From: Sciurus carolinensis
Lineage: Eukaryota; Chordata; Mammalia; Rodentia; Sciuridae
DNA: 64,000 bases
Reading direction: 5' to 3'
Assembly (NCBI RefSeq): GCF_902686445.1
Contig: NW_025920104.1
Coordinates: forward strand, 4,774,001-4,838,000
In this document: positions 14,240 through 24,892 of the stretch, piece after piece
Numbering within the stretch: the first letter of the stretch is position 1
How the letters are laid out: every line of letters begins with the position of its first letter
Translations under genes and position numbers: made by a program
Notes under the pieces: generated by a model
Seen by the model: the letters and a program-made list of their open reading frames with translations, nothing else
Database searches by the model: none
Told to the model about the DNA's origin: nothing

Positions 14240-15177
14240 TCACACCCAGAAACTCAGGAAGCAGAACATGCTGAAACCTGGCTGTCCTCACCAACCCAGG
14301 CTACCTCCCAGAAAAACCAACTTTGTGGAAGGCAATGATGACTGTGTGGAGGGAGGGGTTCTGGGTTTGAACCAAATGATCAGCAAATCCACAGTTTGTT
14401 GAAGTTACAGTACCCACTGGGCTTTGAGGAAGGAGCCTGCCATGGAGGCAGTTCTCAAGCTGTACCAAGTGCTTCATCTTAGTCACCAAAGATCAGACCC
14501 AACAACCCCCCTGATACCTTCTGACCATCCTGTAAGAGCAAGGTTCTCAGCTACACAGGTTAAGGGGATAGGCATGGAGAAGCCCAACAACCCATTTTTG
14601 GGTGCACAACAAAAGTGACCTCACAATCAGGGCCACATGGTCATCTGACCCCAGGGGTCAGTGTTTAACCCAAATTCTAAGTGAAGGACTACCATCTCCC
14701 TCCCAGCAGCACCAGGCCCTCTGGAGTGATGCATGGTCTCAGCTCAGTGGAACAAAGCAGTCCCTGTCTGTTCAGTGACAGCTCACTCACCCCCAGAATT
14801 AAACTAACAAATTCCAGAAAAAAGAAAAAAGCAAAAACACTGTTGTGTACACTGGTAATCTAGGTGTCTCTCACACCACCTTTTGTAACATTTAATCATT
14901 AGAGCATTAGCAGATGGTCTAGTTATATGCAATTAATTCTAAAGCTGATTTAAGAATGAATTCTGCTTCAAATCTGCCTTTGTAATCTCCATTTCTTTGT
15001 TTTTTGCTTCAAGATCTAATAAGTTCTTTAAATTGCCCTGTTGTGCACATCTTTAGTAAAAAGTACAATTTTAGGTGTCATAACTGAAAGTCTTAAAACA
15101 TAAGAAACTGGAAATGACCAGTGGTGTATAAAACAATATCAGCTGATATGCACAGAATCTTACAAAAGTTAACAATA

Positions 15178-15265
15178 GGAGCTGAAGTACAGCTCACTGG
15201 TAGTTTACCTAGGATTCATGCAGCCCTGAGTCCACTCCCAAGCAGAAAAAACATGTCTAATGATA
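15178..15265 (+). repeat. Degraded ID-type SINE
   Basis: The sequence follows the tRNA-derived ID layout: an A-box-like gctcactggtag, then an accctgag/B-box-like part, then an A-rich end. It is more diverged than the ID copies at 31167 and 36077. Confidence 0.5.
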
Positions 15266-16522
15266 AACCGTGCAATACAAATGCCATTGGGTATAAACAT
15301 TGCCAAAATTCAGTAATAGGTTCTTGAAAGCCAAAGACGAGTTTCAACATTATTTTATCTAGTTTACACATTCGAGTTTATATTTTCTTCAAAATTTTAA
15401 GAAGTAAGGGTGAGATTTTAATCTTTATAAGATTTGGATTATTTTTTATAAGATTTGGATGTTGTTATATTATTCTTTTCTTTGTTCAAATTTAATATTG
15501 CCCGTTTTGAAAAGGTAAAATCTTCAATACCTTATTGTTGTCCTCAAACACTTTGATAAACAGCAATTTATTTTCAATTTCAATAATTTCTTAAGCATGT
15601 GAAGAGGCTATAAACATCAATGCTATATCACTGAACCATAATTATATTTAAATTAATAAACTCAACTTAGATCTCAAAGTCACAGTTAAATGAAGAAACT
15701 TCCACAAGTTAAAGCTTGAACAAGTTGAACACGTTTTTAAAAAAAGAATGATTCATAATCCAGAAGCACAGAGCAGAAGAGTAGGGGCACAGGATCAGAC
15801 AGCACTTAGAAAAGAGATTCAAGAGCTCAACTGGTTACAAAGTCAGCTTGCAGGTTGCAAATTTTGTTTGTCTCATTTGGTCAGTTGACACCTCCCTGCT
15901 GTGATTGACTGGTACTCTCAATTACAATAGAATTCTCTTAGCTAGGCTTTCAGTACTAAAATAGATTGCAAATGGATGTTAATTTCACAGTAGCATTGGG
16001 GGAGGGACATCCAGAGAAGGAGGAGTGTACCCAGAAGTCATGGAGTCACACTAACTTTCTGTTTCCACATGGAATGGTGAACAACAACCCAGACCATTTT
16101 GCTTAAGGGACTAGGACCCTAAGAAAGTTCTGGCTGAGGGTGACCTACCTCCATCTAACTGCCAGTCTTCTTGACTTGCAAAAATGGCCACAGAAGACCA
16201 TCCTCATGAAAGATATGCTGGGATCACCTGACTTCATCAACACACCTAAGCTGCAGCCAAACTGAGGGTATTTCTCAAGTGCTGCAACCATGGGACTCAG
16301 CTACAGCCATGGGATATGAGAGAGGTCAGCCTCACTTTCCTTAGGCTGGGATCACCCTCCTGATTTTGCTGAGTAATTGTTTAGATATTGTATGGAACAT
16401 TGTTGAAGTGAACCAAACAACTCCCATTTTGCTTTCTGACCCCATTTTGTGAAACTTATAAAAAACATGTTGTTTGCTGTGATAGATCAAAACAAAATGT
16501 GTGTGTAGCATTAAGATAAGTA

Positions 16523-16563
16523 AAGTCACGAGCAGTGACGCACACAGTGACTATGCAGTCACT
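16523..16563 (+). promoter_or_regulatory. AGTGAC/GTCACT repeat cluster in U3
   Basis: Two direct AGTGAC copies lie at 16534-16539 and 16546-16551. The inverted form GTCACT follows at 16558-16563, and a further GTCAC lies just upstream. The cluster is about 145 bp upstream of the TATA box and is repeated unchanged in the 3' LTR. It looks like a multi-site binding element. The bound factor is unknown. Confidence 0.45.
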
Positions 16564-16706
16564 GAGAAAAACATTTGGCAGTTTGTTTACACCAAATTTA
16601 CATTAGTTTTAATGGTAAAACTGGTAAAAATATTTACTAGATGAATTTGCAGAATCCAGGACTTGAAAAACAAATTAGGTAATGTGTGAACTTGTTTTGA
16701 TGTGAC

Positions 16707-16713
16707 TATATAA
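16707..16713 (+). promoter_or_regulatory. LTR TATA box
   Basis: TATATAA within the context gactatataaactgcag. It lies about 165 bp upstream of the AATAAA signal, a normal U3/R arrangement. The same box is at 27793-27799 in the 3' LTR. Confidence 0.75.
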
Positions 16714-16909
16714 ACTGCAGACTGATCAGGAGTGAGCGGGCACTACTCCACCGACAGAGTCTGTCACTATGTCCCACTGACAAGTGACAAGATAGTGCTC
16801 CCCAGCTCGAGGCCCCTGGTTGCTGCATGCTGTTACTCCGATGACTGATTGCCATTTGCTGTGAACCGAGCATCAATAAAACCTCATCTGAGGACCAACA
16901 ACCAGCTAC

Positions 16910-16915
16910 GTGAGT
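16910..16915 (+). other. Candidate major splice donor in the LTR
   Basis: GTGAGT in the context ctacGTGAGTg lies 30 bp after the AATAAA signal, at the R/U5 boundary region. It is the best 5' splice consensus between the TATA box and gag. It could serve the env and 3' ORF messages, whose acceptors are visible downstream. This role is inferred. Confidence 0.4.
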
Positions 16916-16964
16916 GTTATCTTATTCCTACCTGGTTCCTGATCCACGACGTGCTCGTGACAGT

Positions 16965-16982
16965 TGGCGTAGTCAGCAGTCG
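16965..16982 (+). other. Primer binding site, tRNA-Ser type
   Basis: TGGCGTAGTCAGCAG starts 2 bp after the LTR end. It matches the complement of the 3' end of mammalian tRNA-Ser (whose acceptor region ends GACTACG-CCA) at 14 of the first 15 bases. A serine primer is the naming feature of the HERV-S-like part of class III. Confidence 0.75.
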
Positions 16983-17297
16983 GACGCCTTCCACCCTGGC
17001 TCCCCTACATATCACTGTGCTCCTGGACTGTCTTGAATTGATTATTGACCTCCTCGACATTCTCATCGACAGCAAAACCCAGGAACTTCGCGACCTGTTG
17101 GACTCCAACTTGTAAACCTGGTAGGCTTTACATTTCTCTTTTATGCCTTGGTGCTGGTTAAAATCTAGACTCTGTACTCACCTCCTTACCAAATACGATT
17201 GCCTTTTGCATACACTTGTTTGTTCTATTGATAGTGCTAGCACTCTAAAGTGGAATTGGATTTTATTTAAACTTTATTGTACAAGTCGCTTGATAAA
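16983..17297 (+). other. Provirus A 5' leader
   Basis: This is untranslated leader between the primer site and the first plausible gag start. A frame crossing the LTR end and primer site (16849-17115) is open but has no retroviral counterpart. No clear structured packaging signal could be judged by eye. Confidence 0.5.
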
Positions 17298-18664
17298 ATG
17301 GCTCCAGGACTAGGGATAGATAAGCTCTTTAATAAGCTTACATTTGGCAAGTCTGATAAACATGAACTCAAACCACAGTCTCCATGGAGGCAATGCGAAC
17401 GCATTGTACAAAATAAATTCCCTAAATATGATAAGGGAAACTCTGTCCAGGTCTGCCTTAGCAGTCCGGATATTGTCGAGCCTATTTTAGCCCAGGCAGG
17501 TAAACAAGAGATCCCTAGTATTTTGTGCAAAGTAATAGATGATGTTGATTCTGATAGACTTAAGGGTAAACGCTTGGTAAGGGAAGCGCTTCAGAAATCT
17601 AAAAATCCTTTCCTGCAGGACATATATGACTCCCAAGTCGATCCATTTCTGAGGCCTTAAAGGTCACCTACAGCTCTGACCCCGTCTCCACAATTAAGAC
17701 CTCTACACCTTCTCGTGGTCTTTCTCTTGCCGGCGCTGACCATGTAGTGGAGACTAGAGAATTATCTAGAAGTGAACTTATGCAGCTTAGACAGGACTTT
17801 TCCCAGCGTAACCTGTCTGATGCAGACTTCCTCCTCATGCTATGGCAGAAAGGTGCCCATAACATCCGCCTTTCAGCATCTGAGATGAGGACTGCGGGAA
17901 TAACCATTGAGCACCCAGCAGTCTGTGAAGCCCTTATGGCTTTACTGGAATCTATGCCCACAGATGTGCATTCTTTGTTTGACTGGATAGCTATGGCTTG
18001 GAAATTGGCTCTTCCTCATTTGGATCTCAGCCAATTTGATAGCTGTACTCGCTGGCATACACCAGCCGATGGCATTAATTTGCTACAGAAGCTTGGAGTC
18101 CTCTGCAAAATATATAATTCGGACCCCGAAATTAACCCACTGCGGGTCCCACTTACTCCTTCCATTCGTCGTCTTATCTTGAAAGGAGCACCAGACAACC
18201 TCAAATATATGCTCTCTACGGCTCTCGCAGGAATGCACACACTGTTCGAGGTTTTTGAACATTTCAAACAGTGCAGAGACCTTCAGATGGACCATAAAAT
18301 GTCCTTCCCAGTACGTGCTTCCTTTCAGCAGATGCCCCCATTCACCTTAGCTGTCCAGCGAACTCCCCCACGTCCCTTCATCCCACGCCCTGTCCCTCGC
18401 GGGCCATTTCGGAACATTGTTCCAAAAAACGGTGCTCGGGCGCCCCCGTCTGGCCAACGTGGAGCAGCCTGTCCGGGGCCACTATTCCCCCGCCACCAGG
18501 GGAAACCCTTCCCCCCTCAGCAAAGGTTTCACCCACCTTTGGGCTTCCAAGTAAGGAATCCTTTCCGGAGAAACCCCAGGATACAACAATCTTTCGGGAG
18601 AAGGCCCCAAGGTCGGAATCACGATCGCAACCCACCTGGGGCCCCCAATATCCCCAACAGTTAG
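17298..18664 (+). pseudogene. gag (matrix-capsid-nucleocapsid), one frameshift
   Basis: Gag would build the particle. The frame from ATG 17298 runs to TAA at 17658-17660. The downstream frame, shifted by one register, is open from 17630 to TAG 18662-18664. So a single indel between 17630 and 17660 breaks the gene. The second part holds a capsid-like alpha-helical region with Trp/Leu-rich segments (about 17750-18290). A basic Pro/Arg/Gly/Gln-rich tail follows (about 18300-18660) and contains no CCHC zinc knuckle. The tail is the expected nucleic-acid-binding domain. An Arg/Gly-type tail without a zinc knuckle is also seen in spumaviruses, but homology is not claimed. The N-terminus is MAPG, so no myristoylation glycine is present at position 2. 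The last 240 bp overlap the pro-pol frame. Confidence 0.8.
18424..18480 (+). promoter_or_regulatory. Programmed -1 ribosomal frameshift signal (gag to pro-pol)
   Basis: AAAAAAC at 18424-18430 sits in the gag zero frame exactly as A-AAA-AAC, the canonical slippery heptamer. It is followed directly by GC-rich sequence. GGTGCTC at 18431 can pair with GAGCAGCC about 35 bases downstream (one bulge), and a GCCCC/GGGGC pairing overlaps it, so a stem-loop or pseudoknot is possible. From 18430 the -1 frame is open without a stop through the protease to 19188. No folding was computed. Confidence 0.75.
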
Positions 18665-19020
18665 AACCACCCTTCTCGGCGCTTCCCACGAGTATTTCCT
18701 TAGATGAGAACCGTCCCTTTGTTCTTATCTCCGGTGTCTGTGATAACATTCCCTTCTCTTCCCGCTTCCTTATTGACACCAGTAGCCAGATTACAATAAT
18801 AGATCCTACTATCATCCCTCAGGCTCACATGGGCAGGGGAACCCCTGCACAGGTGCAGGGCATCTCTGGCACTATACTTACTGCTTTTCATTATAATGTT
18901 ACCTTGTTTATTTATGACAGGCAACCCTTACATTGCACTGTGCTTGTCCTCCCTAGCCCCCATTGTATCCTTGGTATGGACTATATCCCGTTCTTTTTCG
19001 GAAAATGGCTGCCCCTTAAA
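18661..19020 (+). pseudogene. pro: retroviral aspartic protease domain of pol
   Basis: The -1 frame contains the retropepsin layout: a hydrophobic run, then the active-site triad at 18775-18783, a beta-rich middle, and the late ILGMDY motif at 18967-18984 (the usual ILGxD region). The triad reads Asp-Thr-Ser instead of the usual Asp-Thr-Gly. Asp-Thr-Ser occurs in some cellular aspartic proteases, so activity cannot be excluded. No stop interrupts the domain. The protease would cleave Gag and Gag-Pol after assembly. Confidence 0.7.
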
Positions 19021-20364
19021 AGACTTAAATGCTGCAGTGTTACCCTTTTACCCACTGTGGCTATACAACCTATTCATTTTCCCTGGATCCCGCCATCCTT
19101 CACAAAGCAATATCCACTTAAAGGTGGCCATGAGGATATTTCTAAAACCTTGTCAGATCTCCTCGCTAAAGGCATAGTAGAACGCACATAACCCTTTAAT
19201 TATAATAGCCCCATATGGCCCGTCCACAAGCCTAACGGGTCATGGCAGTTTACAGTGGATTATAGGAATAATAATAAGTTGTCCCCTCAAATGCCCGGCT
19301 CCTTGCCAGACATAGAAGGTATTTTTCAGGAAATTAGGGATTATGCACCTAAGTGGTTTGTAGCTATTGACCTCTCTGACATGTTTTTTGCTATTCCCTT
19401 ACATGAGGACTCTAGGGAGTATACCACATTTACGTGGAATGCTCAACAGTATCAGTTCACTAGAGTCCCACAGGGGTATAAGAATAGCCCTATTATAGCA
19501 CACGGTGCTATCCAACAAACTATGCCATGGAAATCACTTCCTTCTGATGTGAAGGTCTTCACCTATGTGGATGACATACTTATTTGTGCACATAGCAAAG
19601 AGGCAGCAGACACAGCTAAACTGGTGGTAATTTCTACTCTTACATCCAAAGGCTGGACCATAAATCCTGATAAAGTGCAAGGCCCACTGGAATCCGTTAA
19701 GTTTTTAGGTGTCCAGTGGTCCTCCACAGGGCCCTCCATCCCCCACCCGGTACTGGACAAACTGCAGGCTATTCCAGCACCCAGAAATAAAACTGAAGCC
19801 CAACATCTTATTGGCCTATTTGGGTACTGGAGACTGCATATCCCTTTCTTACAGCTTATACTTCAAACTATGTATAAAGTAACTAGAAAGGCTTGTGATT
19901 TTGAGTGGGGGCCAGCACAGCAATTAGCTTTTACAACTGCCTTGGAATATATTTCCCTGTATGCACAATTATATGTCCCACAACCAGGTGAAGTCCTATT
20001 ATTGGATATTTTGTTCATGAATGATTATGGTAACTGGGGGATATATACTAAAGCCCCCGGTGTGTCATGACCGGTTGGCTTCTATTGCAAACGTTTCCCA
20101 TATGCACCCACCAGATACTCTCTATTTGAGAAGTATATCTGGACTTTATGTCAAGCATTACAGGCAATGGGCTTTTCTCTTATCAACAAACGCCTGATTA
20201 TTAGAACTCCTGTCCCACTCATAAACTGGATTAAAATGAGTGAGGACCAACTAAAAGGCCTTCCCATTGAACCTAAAGTTTTACAATGGAAATGGTATCT
20301 TCAAAATGCTCTACAAGATTCCCTGGTTCAGTCTAACACTGCAATTGGCAGGTTGACTGAGTAA
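19021..20364 (+). pseudogene. pol: reverse transcriptase domain, three in-frame stops
   Basis: RT copies the RNA genome into DNA. The frame is the same as the protease. TAA at 19189-19191 precedes the finger domain. The first catalytic Asp is in the AIDLSDMFF segment near 19367, and the YVDD catalytic box is at 19564-19575. After it come the GVQW segment and a connection with an EAQHLIGLFGYWR phrase typical of the class III ERV-L group. TGA at 20068-20070 and TAA at 20362-20364 interrupt the connection and the approach to RNase H. All catalytic residues I can place are kept, so the lesions are nonsense changes rather than active-site loss. This copy cannot make full-length RT without readthrough. 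Confidence 0.85.
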
Positions 20365-21030
20365 ATTTGTGCCCAACCCCTGGTCAAGTTGCCCATTTCT
20401 CCAAAGGAAGAGCCCTCCTCCCCTATCGGTCATTGGGGAGCTTCAAACAGCCATACCAATGCTTGGTTTACGGATGGCTCCTCCTCTGTCATTAATGGCA
20501 AGACCCATTGGAAAGCTGCGGCTTACCGCCCAGCTGATAAGACTATCTTGACAGACCAGGGGGTGGATGATTCTGCACAAATGGCTGAACTTGTAGCAGT
20601 AAATTTGGCTGTGAAACATTCACTTATGGAAGGCTGAAAGCACATTCATATTTTCTCTGACTCATGGTCCGTTTGTAATGGCATAGCCATATGGTCAGCT
20701 AAGTGGAAACGCACTGACTATTGTATCAATGGAAAACCCATTTGGGGTCAGACTGTATGGAAGGAATTAGCAAACTCTGGTATTAAGATATTTGTAACAC
20801 ATGTAGATGCACATACAAATAGATTGGATGAAAATTCTAAAAATAATGATTTAGTAGACAAAATATCCAAAATTGCAGCTATAAGATTGACTAATGCTGC
20901 ACCTTGGAAGGTTGTAAAACATGAAGACACCAAAGTAACTTTAAAAAGAAAACCGCAGTGGGAGGTGCACAAACCTCCGGTAGATAACCTGGAGATTTTG
21001 GGCCCTGAACTTACAACACTCCATAAATAG
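20365..21030 (+). pseudogene. pol: RNase H domain, two in-frame stops
   Basis: RNase H removes genomic RNA during reverse transcription. The four conserved acidic positions are recognisable: the Asp in FTDGS (20473-20475), the Glu in an AELVAV segment near 20590, the Asp in HIFSDS near 20656, and the late Asp in HVDAH near 20810. TGA at 20635-20637 falls just before the third. TAG at 21028-21030 separates the domain from integrase. Both stops could be Trp codons hit by G-to-A change, but the ancestral codons are not known. Confidence 0.75.
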
Positions 21031-21794
21031 ATGGGACATATAGGCACCCATGGACTATACCAATGGTGTAATGTCAGAAACCTAAAGACCACTTGGAGGG
21101 CCTGTAAGGAGGCAATAAGGCGCTGTCCTAATTGCCCTAACCTATTGCAAAGGTTTAGGAGAAATCCTCCATCACACTTATCATCTCCAAGAGCATTTAA
21201 TCACTCATTACAAATAGACTTCATAGGACCCATCAGGCAGAAACACTAGTGGATTGCTGCACCGGCCTGGGGTCTGCTACCATGTCCTCCAAGCCTAATT
21301 AGATTGCCACTATATTTGCCCTTTGGACATGGATTGCTCACCATGGGATCCCCCATGTGATTAGTTCTGATCAGGGCACACACTTTACAGGACAATTGGT
21401 ACACAAGTTTGCTGTTGATCTCAATATACAATGGAACTTCCATGTGGCATACAATCCAACAGCATCTGGACACATTGAACGTTTCAATGCACTGTTAAAA
21501 CTTAAGTTGTCATCATTATCTGACACCCCACTGCATAAAGCCTTACTTATAGCAATCTTCGAACTCAATTCTAGACCACGAGCTTACCGCTGCTCCCCTT
21601 TTGAGGAAACTTACCCTCCAGGACGTCCAGCCTCTCTACGGGACCACACCCTGATCCACCACCTTCATCTGACAGAATCCTCATCAAGGACAGACTGGAC
21701 TCTAGCCTCACCCCTGCCAACATTGTTGCCTCAGGACCAGGGAATTCTTATTGGACTACATCTGGTAAGGGTGATCTTCACCTTACCAAGGTGA
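21031..21794 (+). pseudogene. pol: integrase domain, stop plus two frameshifts
   Basis: Integrase inserts the DNA copy. The N-terminal zinc motif is visible as HIGTH near 21037 and CPNC near 21124. The catalytic triad is complete: Asp in QIDFIG (21217), Asp in SSDQGTHF (21369) and Glu in GHIERF (21477). The last two are separated by 35 residues, the canonical DD35E spacing. The reading frame is broken by TAG at 21247-21249, by a frame change between 21250 and 21357, and probably by another near 21680, since the more natural C-terminal end continues in a third frame to about 21814. No dUTPase-like domain was seen after integrase, unlike in classical ERV-L. Confidence 0.8.
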
Positions 21795-21816
21795 AAGACG
21801 CTACTCCAATGTAGAT

Positions 21817-22101
21817 ATGCCCCGTTCCTGTATTTGTGCACTAGCATTTGGGTGTAAACTTATTGTGGTTACTACTCTTTTACTGGCCGCTCTGTGGCTA
21901 GCCTCTCACTTCATGTGGTGCAGTTCCCGTGACTGCTCCACCTACTCCCCTGCTCCCAACTCTTGTATCTCCCCTGACCATTCTCACTCACTGGGCTCTT
22001 ATCAGCTTAATTTTTCTGTGATTGCCTGCCTCGATCCCCTGTGGTACAAATGTGGCTATCTCCCAAACAACACTTTATGTCTAGGATCCTCATCCTCTTA
22101 A
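21817..22101 (+). CDS. Small membrane ORF between pol and env
   Basis: A 94-codon frame with a hydrophobic segment at about residues 13-31 and a Cys-rich extracellular-looking part with one NFS glycosylation site. It overlaps the start of env (ATG 22077) in another frame. It lies in the same frame as the main SU block but is separated from it by stops. It could be an abandoned Env leader exon, a separate short membrane protein, or chance. No family was recognised. The start is placed at the first ATG after the end of pol. Confidence 0.35.
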   Translation: MPRSCICALAFGCKLIVVTTLLLAALWLASHFMWCSSRDCSTYSPAPNSCISPDHSHSLGSYQLNFSVIACLDPLWYKCGYLPNNTLCLGSSSS

Positions 22102-24885
22102 TTCTTTCATTCCTTGTTGTGATTCAGGGCGATACCACCACCCCGCTCCCCACACCTCCTCCTACGCGATGGTTCCAAAACCGAACGGACTGGCCTAGCA
22201 TCCAGATGGTACATAGGAAATGGATCCACCATTACCTGAATTTATCCAGACCTGACTCCGTGTTTCCATGGTATTTTAGGAGTCACCAGTGGCTCAGTAA
22301 TGAAACAGCCACGGTCCCAACTGTTTTGGAATAAATATGCCTTTTGTACTAAATACTCCCGCAGAATTGCACCAGACCAATGTAGTGAATACTATAAAGC
22401 TAATGTTACAGGTGAATTTTCACCTGTCTGGCATGCCACAGATTCAGACCCCATCAATATAGATATTGGGGATACTAATGTTTTGGAGGAAAACCCCCTT
22501 TGATGTCATTTACTGGAAGTTGTCAGGGAGTCCTGGGCCCACCAGCCTCAATATGTGTACTATTATAAACATCTAACCCCTTATCACTATATACATAAGG
22601 TGGCACTTACTGGTTGCAATGTCACTATTCTGCAACAGTTTGAGGATAATGAAGGCCACTTTACATGTCAAAAGGCTGCCCAGTTCTCCTTGGCTGCCCA
22701 GACCTTTGAGTTATGGAATTCCTATAACCCTAGGGGTGATACCCAGAAAGATGATGTGCATAAGGAATACTTCTATGAGGATAAGGAAGATAATAATGAG
22801 AAGAAGGACACAAGGACTGCAAATCCTATTGATACTCCTACCGTTACTGCCCCTATCCCCGCCTCCACCGAACAGGTCCCCACTTTTAAATCCTATGATA
22901 TGTGTGCCACTGGCACTTCCATTGACTATTGCAAACCCACCTTCCGATGGCCTCCTATGTTGGATGAACCCTTTGGAACTTACTGCCCTATTAACATTTC
23001 AGCTTTTGTGCGGAAACTCCACCTCCCTTATAACGCCAGTGATGATGTTAATGATTTGATTGGCAAACAGAACCCCGCCAAGATCTCTTGTGTGGCTGAT
23101 TACCCCAATCTGCCTATTTTTGGTAGATTTGAATTGCTTAATACTTATAGACTGGACCTATTGATTACCAATGACTCCTTTCCGCCCATCTCTTCCTGGT
23201 GGGATATTATGGCATTGGGTACCCACACGTGGAGATATCCCATGGTAATTACCGATCCCCTTCCCCAACCCTTTAACTCTCTTTTAGGCACTCCTAAATA
23301 CTCTGCACCCTCATATTCCCCTTTATGTGTCCTTCTCTGCATCCGTTCCATCTTTGCGGACGTGGTACCATCTGGCAAAGGCCACGCTGCTATGGGTTGG
23401 CTTTGCTTCCCAATAATTGATAAATCCCCTGAAAGGTGCTCTATGAAAGTATATCTGAAGGGATATGCTACCTCAGTGAATCTACAAGATTTCAATTGCC
23501 ATATTCCCAAACCTGCAGTGTTGGATACCCTCTTTCATATCTCCTACTTGATGTATGCTGACAACACAACTGATTCTATCATTGCATACGACCACCACCT
23601 TTCTTCTTTCACTTCCTACAGAGATAGTGACCATTCTTTCCCAGATTTTCACCTTCTTTCCAAAGATATGAATTACACTGTCATGTCCTGGACATGGCTC
23701 GGCAATTTTTCAACTCCCCTTGAACAGGCCAGACCTATCTGGAATCTTACTCATATCTACCTCCTCAACTATGCCAATTCTTCTTCCTCTGTGCATTCCT
23801 GTGAAGGGTGCTCTCCTTATTATTCTTATTATTCCCCTTTGCTCATTTGGTCTCAGCGGATGAATATCTCTTTCCTCTGCCCAGACCCTTTCCTTAGGCC
23901 CGCTTTGTGGGGTGCCTCCAAACCTTCACCAGGATCCAACCAGCGGCTATTGCCTGACCTTATCCCCGTCATTAACTGGACTGACCCTATCATTCGTTCT
24001 CAAATCCATAATGTGACCCTTCCTCCTATTCCATTTGGCCCCCACAAGGACACTCTAGGAATACCTTATTCCACCCCATGGCAATGGAAGTGCTGCCACT
24101 GGGGCCCCTTTGCTATGAAAAGGATTCAGGGGGTGCATAGGTCCATGCAATACAACTATTCTGTCTATGACGTCCCCCTGGATGTTTACAACAAAACTAC
24201 GCTGAGCTATTCATATGCGATTGAGGGGTCCACTAAGTACAACCTTGAACCAACTGCTTCTATTCTGGGATTCACATACCCCACTATTGAAGAAGTACAA
24301 ATCCAGCTGGATCAACATCCACCTCTGCGGGAACCTTATGAGAAGCTGCCACCTGGATGCTCTCCTCTGTCTTTGTTTGATACCATCCTGCATTACCACA
24401 TTGAAGCTGCTGACAACAAAACTCTGGCGTGGTGGTCCGCTGCAGGAATGAACTTTTCCAGCTGGAAATACAAATCTTTGGTGGGACATTTACCACACTA
24501 CTCTTACATGCTTCTTCCTGGACCTAACAACAGGTGGCACACCTTTGACATGGTGTCCCACAATATTCTCAGGAACCACACAGATCTTTTTGACAATTAT
24601 GCTCATAGACACTATGTGTATTCATACAAGATGACTCATGCTGACTGCTACAGTACCCATGGATTGGAACCCTGTCTCATTCACAGAGGTGGCTTCAATG
24701 AGTCCCACTCCTGGATTACCGCGCACTTCCCCCGTACTGTCATCTTCCCGCCTTACAAGCCTATGTTTTCCACGGAAGCCCCGGGTTTTCTTCCCTTGAC
24801 CTACCAACCTGTCAGAATGTTGATGAAGCCAAACATCAAACCTATCTTCCCTGCGTCTCAACCTCGCTGCCCTTTCTGCAAATGA
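22077..24885 (+). pseudogene. env, surface (SU) part: very long glycoprotein, two breaks near the N-terminus
   Basis: The first ATG with a clear signal peptide (Leu/Ile-rich residues 4-18, predicted cut after VIQG) is at 22077. That frame ends at 22334, and the next block, open in another frame, starts by 22300, so one frameshift lies in this overlap. TGA at 22501-22503 interrupts again. From 22555 to 24885 a further 776 codons are uninterrupted. They hold many Cys, about 17 visible N-glycosylation sequons, and a CPFC motif just before the end. The SU part is about 900 codons, far longer than the usual 400-500 of gamma-type or spumaviral Envs. It would bind the receptor at the virion surface. 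The family is not recognised from sequence; the assignment rests on position, signal peptide, glycosylation and the adjoining TM unit. Confidence 0.75.
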
Positions 24886-24892
24886 CTTCCAA

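Larger units (their letters stand above)
16389..16962 (+). repeat. Provirus A 5' LTR
   Basis: A 574-bp LTR with a TATATAA box at 16707-16713 and AATAAA at 16875-16880. It differs from the 3' LTR by 10 transitions, a 1-bp A-run difference and a missing 19-bp segment after GATCCA near the end of U5. The left flank carries the GATAT target copy. Confidence 0.93.

Noticed and set aside
16849..17115. 88-codon frame across LTR end, primer site and leader
   Set aside because: It runs through non-coding control elements and has no recognisable domain.
21795..22076. A dUTPase domain after integrase, as in classical ERV-L
   Set aside because: None of the dUTPase motifs were seen in any frame there.
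22619..24861. Alternative-frame and antisense ORFs inside env
   Set aside because: They are shadows of the long SU frame, with no independent start or splice context.
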